A stretch of DNA of 64,000 nucleotides, taken from contig NC_079212.1 in assembly GCF_029633865.1 (NCBI RefSeq), positions 85,087,172 to 85,151,171 on the forward strand, read 5' to 3'. The position numbers were made by a program, and so were the translations under genes. Positions 10,595 to 19,500 of the stretch are shown in pieces. The notes under the pieces were generated by a model. It was not told the DNA's origin. It was given only the letters and a program-made list of their open reading frames with translations, and ran no database searches. Origin of the DNA: Lampris incognitus. Lineage: Eukaryota; Chordata; Actinopteri; Lampriformes; Lampridae. The number at the start of each line of letters is the position of its first letter. The stretch's first letter is position 1.

Positions 10595-13500
10595 GTAAGT
10601 GCGCTTGGTGTGCCTGCACCAGTTGTCTTGCGGGGATTACTGGGCGACTTGTGAAATTCTCCCGGAAATGTGGATTTTTGTGGAGGCTTTGGTGGCCGTG
10701 TGAACATTTACACTTGCAGTGGTTGTGTGAAATGCATTGATGCCGTTCAACTGGTAACGAGCGTGTGATGTCTCGGCTAGGTAACGAGCGTGTGATGTCG
10801 GCTAGGTAACGAGCGTGTGATGTCTCGGCTAGGTAACGAGCGTGTGATGTCGGCTAGGTAACGAGCGTGTGATGTCTCGGCTAGGTAACGAGCGTGTGAT
10901 GTCGGCTTGGTAACGAGCGTGTGATGTCGGCTTGGTCACGAGCGTGTGATGTCGGCTATGTAACGAGCGTGTGATGTCTCGGCTAAGTAACGAGCGTGTG
11001 ATGTCTCGGCTAGGTAACGAGCGTGTGATGTCGGCTAGGTAACGAGCGTGTGATGTCGGCTTGGTCACGAGCGTGTGATGTCGGCTAGGTAACGCTCCTC
11101 CAGTTGTCAGTTGTGATGTGTCGACTTCCATGTGGTTTTCATACAGCGGTGGCCAACATGCGTACCGCGTCTCGGCGTCTCCGAGAGCTGCTGTAGGATT
11201 TCAGCTCTGACGCTGTCTGACCACCGCAGGCTGCAACTAGTGCCTCCTGGCTGCTCTACACTTCTGTCCGTCTGTCTCTGTCAAACACGGACACATGCCA
11301 GTACATCATGTATTGATTTGTGTAGGCTGGTTGTGTTTAAAACAAGTCAGTAGGAGTAATGGTGACTGACAGAGGGCTACACCGGCACAATACTGGTCTA
11401 GAGACGAGCCTCTGGGTGGGTGTCTGCATACCGTGGCTGATGGTGTTGTGTGATGGTGGTGTGTGATGTTGTTGTGTGATGGTGTTGTGTGATGTTGTTG
11501 TGTGATGGTGGTGTGTGATGGTGGTGTGTCATGTTGACGGAAGACTTCCCACCCCGTACATGTAAACAAACTCACATGAAGCACCACCTACAGCGCCCTC
11601 CATCCAACACACACTGCTCAGTGCACCCGCGGTCTCCGTCTTTCTCTAGAGATAAGATTCGTCGTAGACGAAAACCCTTTTCTGCCGAACCGCGGGGCGT
11701 TTCGTCGGTACTGCAGACCTCCGTGGCTTCGCCTGCCCACGTGCGCCCGTTAAAAGCAGTCCGTACGATAGGGGAAAGTGTGGTGGGTTCAGAGGTCAGC
11801 CCTTCTGACACTGACCGGTTCACACTGCGGTTCATTTGTTTCTCACACGTGCAGCGGGGCGTGTGCGTGTGCAACCATACTCGCTAGACCATAGCCAGCG
11901 CAACTGAGCGGTGCCAACTATGGAGCGTTCTGGCAACAAGCTGAAGGTCAGCCTTTGCGGCGATCACGCAGCTCATCTGAACCCTGGTCTAAACTTGGTA
12001 CTGGAAGTTAATGATAGCACCGGAAGCTGACTGGCTTTCGCTTTGGCGCGTATCGTCGTATCACCAGCATGTTGTCTTGTTTACCTTTATATCAACTACT
12101 AAAACTTTTATCATGCTACTGAAAATAGCGGGTTGCAAAGTGCAAATAAGGAGCTGAAGATAAGCGAGGCTGATGCAACACTACTAGCTAGCACCGTTGT
12201 GTACTGGCTAATATAAACACCTTGCACGTTGCACGGAAGTTGGCCTGTTGGCAGGTGCGGGGTGCCGATACACGTTACAGGAGAAACTAGTCGGCTTGCT
12301 GCAGTGTTTGCCTGCAATTGCTGAGCTTCAGCTAACACGTCTTGGGTTTCTATCAATCCACTTCTCTGCGTCGCCATGGCGACGTTAAGTTTTGGTCGCC
12401 TCGTCCGACTGACTAGTCCTGCCGGAGAAAACCCAAATGCAGCGGAAACGTCCCCATGTCGTGTTATTTACAGCAGTCCTCCCTCTTCATCAGTCGGACG
12501 CTGCCGAGGCTGTTGTTGGTTCCGGCTCGGCGTTGTGTTGTGTTGAAACTGCGCTGTCATGATGAGCTGCGCCGCGTACACGACGCCGTCCCCGCAGAAC
12601 GTGTCTAGAATAGTCACGTGGTGTCGTGTGTTCAGCGTGGAGTAGTGTGTGACGTGCGTGTCCGGTGGTGGACCGACGGAAGTGCGGCACATGCACAGCC
12701 TCCGCGGTCCACGTGCCGCGCGTGATTCCCGGCGCCCCGCCCCCTCCCGGTTATTCCGCTCGGCTCGACGGAACGTGTGCGGGCTGCCTGGTCAGTGGGT
12801 CAGAGGGCTTCGGGGCCGCCGGAGCCCCGCCCCTCTCCTCCCCGCCCCTCCCTGCTGCGGTCCACAGGAGGCTTCCGCAGTGTAAACTCTGGCGGACTCA
12901 GTGAAGTGACGGGTTGTCATGTTGCCTTGAGACTGGTAACCCTGAACTGGTCTGCTTCTATACAGCTTGACAACATGGATGAATCCTAGCGGCGCCGCGG
13001 CCTGCTGGTTTTGTATGCAGCTGCGGCAGTTGTGTTGTATCTATAATAACGTTCAACTCTTCTGCCAGTGAACACACAACATTTCAATTCATCAAACATA
13101 ACAAAAGGGATCACTCTCTATGCATCGTTTGTTTGATGTTTTTGGCCCTATAGGTCTTCTGGTTAATACTGTGAGGCGCTCTGTTATCAACGTCCGGTCA
13201 CAAGAGTGGACATTTTTAAAAAATCTTGTTGGCTGTTATCAGCCAGTGTTTTCCTTAAGTAAAGCCTCAGACTATGGCTCAGCAGCAGAAAGGGCTTGAG
13301 TCAAGGCTGCATTATCAGTTCCCCCATGTGCACCGCATAACCTCTGGAAGACTGACGAGGTACGGGGCCTAACCGCCATGAGCATCCCCGTCCGTGCTAC
13401 TCTGCAGCTCACCTTCTGACCCAGAACCACAGACACATGTGTTTTTCACTACGCATAGCAAAGCTGTTGCCCCAAATGTGCAGAATTCTTCTGACATTCC

Positions 13501-16500
13501 TGTAATTCCTGACACTTGGAGAGATAATGCTTCTTGCACCTCCCAGAAACCATGTGTTGCTGGTGTCATTCACGTTAGCAAGGGCCAGGAGCTCTCATCT
13601 CACAGCAAGCCTGCTTCTCAGTCTGGAAACGTCTTCTGACGGCAATGCAGAATAAAAAAGCCACATAGACAGTGCCCGATTTGGTCAAAGAATAGTACTT
13701 TCACCTCGGGAGAGAGGTAACCAGCCTCCCCAGCTCTTGTTGGAAATACAGGTTTGGATACGTGGAGCTTTTTCTCATCATTAAAGACGACATTTTAAGT
13801 GTACTATACAATGCCCCAAGCAACTCTGTGCCAGTTTATTGAAAAGTCATCTCCAGATTTGGTCCAACAATGTGGATTTGGGATTAGAGCAACGGTGGTG
13901 AGTTGACATGTGGGAGCTCCACTACTCTGAAACAACAGAACCTCTTAAACACTGCGGTTGTCAATGGATTCACACAACCCCGTTGATTATTCTTCAAACT
14001 ATAGTTATTTGATGGGTCAATAAGCTGGACACATGAGTCAACTGCTGCCCACAAAGAACCTCGGAAGAAACATGTCCACTTTTGTTCATGGCCTCATTAG
14101 AAACCTCGTGACATGGGGGCGACGGCGTCACGTGCTGCAAAGCCACAGCCCATGCACAGTTATAAACGCTCACATGACAGGAAGAAGAGTGGAATGAGTG
14201 TACTTCATAAGGGGGCGTACCCCTCGCGCCATTGAGATGAGTAAGTTGTGTATGAATCACTTGCCTGCCATGTGTTCCCCATGGCTGGGACACCTGAGAT
14301 AGTCTGGAAGGGAAGGGCCACGGCTTGTTTTGTACATATTGTAGTTTTTATGGTTTTGTGTGTCTCTGTCACATGTTGTAGTCTGCACTGGAGCGTGGCC
14401 AAGATATGGTTTCCTATGTGCACGGTCCGCCCTCCAACCACCTGACATTCCTGGACAGGGTGCAGAGACGGAGGAGCTTCAGCAGGAATGTATGGAGGGT
14501 TGCATTAGGGACACGTAGAGGGGGCTGTGTGCTTCATATGACACTGACATACCCTGTCCTCTTCAGGTGTCGCATCGCACCGTGACCTTAAGCCCCTGGC
14601 CGCACACACATGTGCTGGATTTAAAGCTGACCTGTCAGGTTCAGGACATGCTTTTCACACACAAACCCTCCAGCCCGGAGCACTTTTCGCAGTTGGCGCT
14701 GACACGTGACAACTGAGGAATTAAGGAGACACTTTAAAAGCTAAGCGGGGATGCAGCACGTGTTGTCTCAAGGAGAGGGAAGGAGCAGGGAGCAGAGGGA
14801 GGCTTTCTAACTGATTGGTCAAGGTCCTTGTGAGAAAACGTGCACAGACTTTCTAAACAACTCAAGGATACGTGTGTTATTTCAGACAGTATTTTCATTC
14901 AAGTTGAAATAACATTGTTTTGACCTGTGTGCAATAACGTGCAAATAAAAAAACGCAAAAAAAAGAAACGTGACAAATAGTCTGATAATATTTTTACAGG
15001 CTGTACTAAAATGCATTATTAGACAGTACGGGGCATAAAAGGTAACCTGCTAGATGCAGTTGGGCTGACAAAGACCGACACAGCATACCAGTCTCACCCG
15101 AGGTTTCGTGTGGAGAAGTGTGTAGCCCATATTGGCTGACTTCAGTCCTAAGTACATAAATAAATGTGTCACCGAGAGAACACGGTCGACTGGCAACGTG
15201 ACTGCGCAGCAGCTTACGCAGCTCTGCGCAGCTCTGCGCAGCGGGGATCCGCCGGCTCTGCACTCTGCAGCTGTGCGGCACAGCGCCTCCGCTCCCCCAA
15301 CGTGATCTGTCCTCCGCTTGTTGTTGCGCAGCCGCCGCCGCCACGCACACGGGACTGCGCAGCGGCCTTGTGGGCGGGGCGGGGCTCTCAGGCGTCCATG
15401 TGAGCTCGTGGTCAGGTGGCGGGTGCGCGGCCAGCGGGGGGGGGGGGGGGGGCGAGAGCAGTCACGCTCCATATTTGAAGGGCGCGCAGACGGAGCCGCG
15501 GCCACGTGACGGGAAGCGGCTCATCTCACGGAGAGAACACGACTCCCCAAAACACATGGGCGCGAGTCATGAAGGGCTCCGGCAGGAAGCCCGCAGACCC
15601 GCACAGCTGATCTGTAACGTGTTGCGGGGGCAAACCGGAACGAACGCGAATAGATCCGTGAAGCGTTCAAGTAGGAAACCGGAACCAACTCTGAGGCTCT
15701 TTACAGAGTGGAAACCGGAAACCGAAACCAACTCCGAGGCTCTTTACAGAGTGTAAACCGGGAACCGGAACCAACTCGGAGGCTCTTTACAGAGTGTACA
15801 TAGGGAACCGGGAACCGGAACCAACTCTGAGGCTCTTTACAGAGTGTACACCGGGAACCGGAACCAACTCGGAGGCTCTTTACAGAGTGTACACCGGGAA
15901 CCGGAACCAACTCGGAGGCTCTTTACAGAGCGTACACCGGGAACCGGAACCAACTCGGAGGCTCTTTACAGAGTGTAAACCGGGAACCGGAACCAACTCT
16001 GAGGCTCTTTACAGAGTCACACGTGACGCTGCGTGTACCGCCTGTTAACCGTGTGAATACTCGTTCAGACCAACACTGTTTCACTCGTTACCTACGCCCG
16101 TCCACACACACTACTTTATAATCTGATAATAATCCGATGATATCTGTAATTTAATCTCATAATAGGTGCTGGTGGTTAGATGGTTAGAGTTTTATGCCCG
16201 GCTGAAGGCTCAGGGCATGTGAGGCACCTACGTGACACTGGTATAAATGCAGTTTAATGTCGGGGTGAGGGGTTATAACCCTGCCATGATTACCACTGGG
16301 CTGTACAACCCCCCCCAAAATAAACTATTTGCCCTCATAAAACATGACAAGGCGTGACTTTACCCTTATAACGCCCATTAATGTGGAAACAAAAACAATC
16401 ATTTTGTTCACCCCCACGCACAACACGATGTTCAACCCAATGTTAAGCCCTGATGTACACAAACCCCTTTAGATGGATAGACCCTAAGGCCTTTTGACCC

Positions 16501-19500
16501 ATTTTGGGTCACCTTCCATAATTAAGTATTGAAATGAGGCTTTACTTACTGACAACTAAACAGAAAGCTTTGTTTTAAAGAGATAAGTGCCTGGCAACCT
16601 GGAAGCAGTCAGCCACAGCTGTGTTGTGGGCCACACCGCAAGATTAGCTGGAGGCCGGGTTTTCAAAACGTACAACACAAGTATTTCAGAACGACCAAGA
16701 CAGTCATTATGACCGTTTTGGATTTTCAAAGTTTACTAACTTTGTGGGGAGGGGGGGATACTGACCTGCCGCTCCCTGAATTCTCCTAAAATTACATATA
16801 TTTGCATTTAAAATTAGTTTTAGCTCAACTGCACAAAAAAGGTTATAAAATGACCGTCTCGTAATTTGCGCGTGATGGTGCGCGTCATGTAAGTATTTAT
16901 GACGTGTGTTGGTGGCGTCATTTCCTTCGTGAAGTTCGTTGCTCTGTCCTAGGAACACACTAGCGCCCTCCAGTGGAGAGAAATGGTCTAAAGTTGATGT
17001 GTGAGTGTGTCCAACATGTCTGGTTACAGACGCACCATGACTACCACCGAGGCGCTGCAGTATTTACAGGCGTTGGACAGCGGCCATTTTAAATTGTTTG
17101 AAAAATATTATTAAAGTGGTTAAAATGTTAATTTTGGTGTCAGTTAGTTTCTTAACAGACATACTAACATATGTAATGCATTAATATATCAACTGGGTAT
17201 TTATCTTGACACAATATAGAGTTTAAAAACCGTGGCGGTCAAAATGACCGCCTACGGTCGTTGTAGTAGTTTTTAAGTCCCGGTCGTTGTTTGGGACTGT
17301 TTCAGTATTTATTTTCAGTTCTTTTTTACATGTCACGTTTTATAGGCCTTGTTACGTTTGTTAGATTAGCAATATGTGTTTTCCAGGTCATATTTTCCCT
17401 TTTCAATTTCGCTATTCAAGTTCGACCACGTCTCTCTGAAGTTTAAATTGTTTAAAAATGGTATTATAGTAGTTACAATTTTAGTTCTGGTGTCAGTTAG
17501 TTTCATAACAGACATACTAACATGGTGTCAGTTTCATAACAGACATACTAACATATATGTAATGCATTCATATCTCAACTGGGTATGTATCTTGACAGAA
17601 TATAGAGTTTAAACACTGGCGGTCATTTTGGAGTGAAATCTAACAACTTGCATAAACATTGTTATACTTTTGGGCGTGAGCATGTGTGCATGTTGGGAAA
17701 GCCAAGCAGACCGGCAGAATTAAAATAGGCTCAATTTGAATTTCCTCACAGATCTAGAACACTGAACTAAACCCATCTTCCTCTTCTGGCCTGCAGGTAG
17801 CGTTATCCTGTACGCAGGCTCAACTGGCAGTGCCAGCCCCAGTCCTGGCAGCCCCTCCAGCGGCTACCAAACCCAGTCACCGTCCTCCCACTCTCAGCCC
17901 TCGTCCCCAGAGGGTGTCTCCTTTCAAGAGATCGGTTCCCAGAAACAGAGAGGCGAGCAAGGAGGCGGAAGTCCGCCACCGCCCAAAATGGTCTTCCAGT
18001 TCCCCGAAGTGAACAAGGCATCGAGTGCCCAAATTACAGGAATGTCACCTGCCACCTACCACCACCCCATAGCGGCCAAAAGACCTTGTGGATTTACGGG
18101 CTCATTCACCAGTAAGTAGAGCATTCACTGCCTTCCTTCTTGTTCTGTATTCGTCTGCCTGTAGTTCACTGTTTTATGTGTCTCTGACAATGGATGTGTG
18201 CTTCACGTAGAGACCGGCGGCATGGTGCTCCTGTGCAAGGTGTGTGGCGACATCGCATCCGGGTTCCATTATGGTGTGCACGCCTGTGAAGGTTGCAAGG
18301 TGAGGCATTCATTCCTCTGTTGTGCTGGGACACTCTTCTACTGCTTGGCATGCGTGCATGAAAGCATGAACACGTCACATCTTACCGTGTCCATTTTTCT
18401 CACCACAGGGCTTCTTCAGGCGCAGTATCCAGCAGAATATCCACTACAAGATGTGTGTGAAGAACGAGAACTGTCTGATCATGCGCATGAACCGAAATCG
18501 CTGCCAGCACTGCCGCTTCAAGAAGTGTCTCTCTGTGGGCATGTCCAGAGATGGTGAGAAGAAATGTCTTTTTTTTATCATGGCAGAACCACTGCGAACC
18601 CAGCCAGGGAAAACTGAAATTAACCTCCAGCCATGTCTCAATGCAGAGAGGAAATATGGGTTTCAGCCATGTGATTTCATTTCTAATCTCACAGCAGAAC
18701 AGAGGGCATGGGGCTGGTCATGTGTAGTCATCAATTTGGATTAGACCCGCATCCCCATCATGTATAATGTTGTGATGTATAGCTCTTATTTCACGACGTA
18801 TGCAGGTAATATCTCAGAATCAGCTGTTGAAGCTGATTTTGACCACGTGAGGCCTCAGTTATTATAAATCCTCTTTGCTAAGAAACTTGTTGTTGAAAGG
18901 GCCAGAGGTTTATCTCGCCCCCCATCACAAACCATCCGTTATCTGGCTCCAGCGTCCTCATCCCTTTACTCTCCACCTCCTCCTATCTGTGTCTCTTGTT
19001 CCCTTTTGTCTCGCTCTCTCCTTGCCCTGCTGCATGATTTATAACAGGAGGAGCTCAGGAGTCCCAGTAGTCATCAATCATGAGGAAAACTGTGACAAAT
19101 ATGGTTTATTTCGGGAAAGTGGGCCACAAAGCCGTTAAATACCCCATTTGTTCAACTTAATGGGCTTTAGTACCTATTATTTTTTTACAGCGCCGGCCGA
19201 CAGTGACAGTCATTTTCTAAGCGTTGTTCCATAATGCAGTTCTAGCCAGTTCATCACAAGAACACAGCTGAAGATGTAGTTAAAGAAAGTCAATGCACAG
19301 CATTGTTTCCCAGCAGGTCCTATCTCGCTAGGGAGTTGACCACACTAGGTGATAATAAATCATCTGCTTATCTGGGGCAAACATTTTTAGTTGACCCCAA
19401 AAAAAGGCAGAATGCAGCAGAGGCAAAAGACTAGCGAATACAGCAGATTTTTTATTTATTTGTCTCAAAAATCACCACATATATACTCCTTATTACTATG

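Larger units (their letters stand above)
10595..17796 (+). other. nr1d4: Receptor intron 1 (7.2 kb), E-box rich
   Basis: Bounded by GTAAGT and CAG. No coding sequence is recognised inside. It holds at least nine CACGTG E-boxes, two GC-rich promoter-like patches and several tandem arrays, listed separately. No intact transposon is recognised in it, in contrast with both flanks of the gene. Confidence 0.75.

Noticed and set aside
10175..11087. Short tandem arrays considered as a CRISPR-like array
   Set aside because: Vertebrate context, no unique spacers between repeats, no cas genes; they are ordinary minisatellites.
16501..16511. Perfect RORE/RevRE
   Set aside because: ATTTTGGGTCA has T where the consensus needs A at the second position; kept only as a half-site pair.
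18198..18557. Continuous 119-residue open frame across receptor exons 3 and 4
   Set aside because: It reads through intron 3 (18300-18408); the spliced form matches the nuclear-receptor family exactly.
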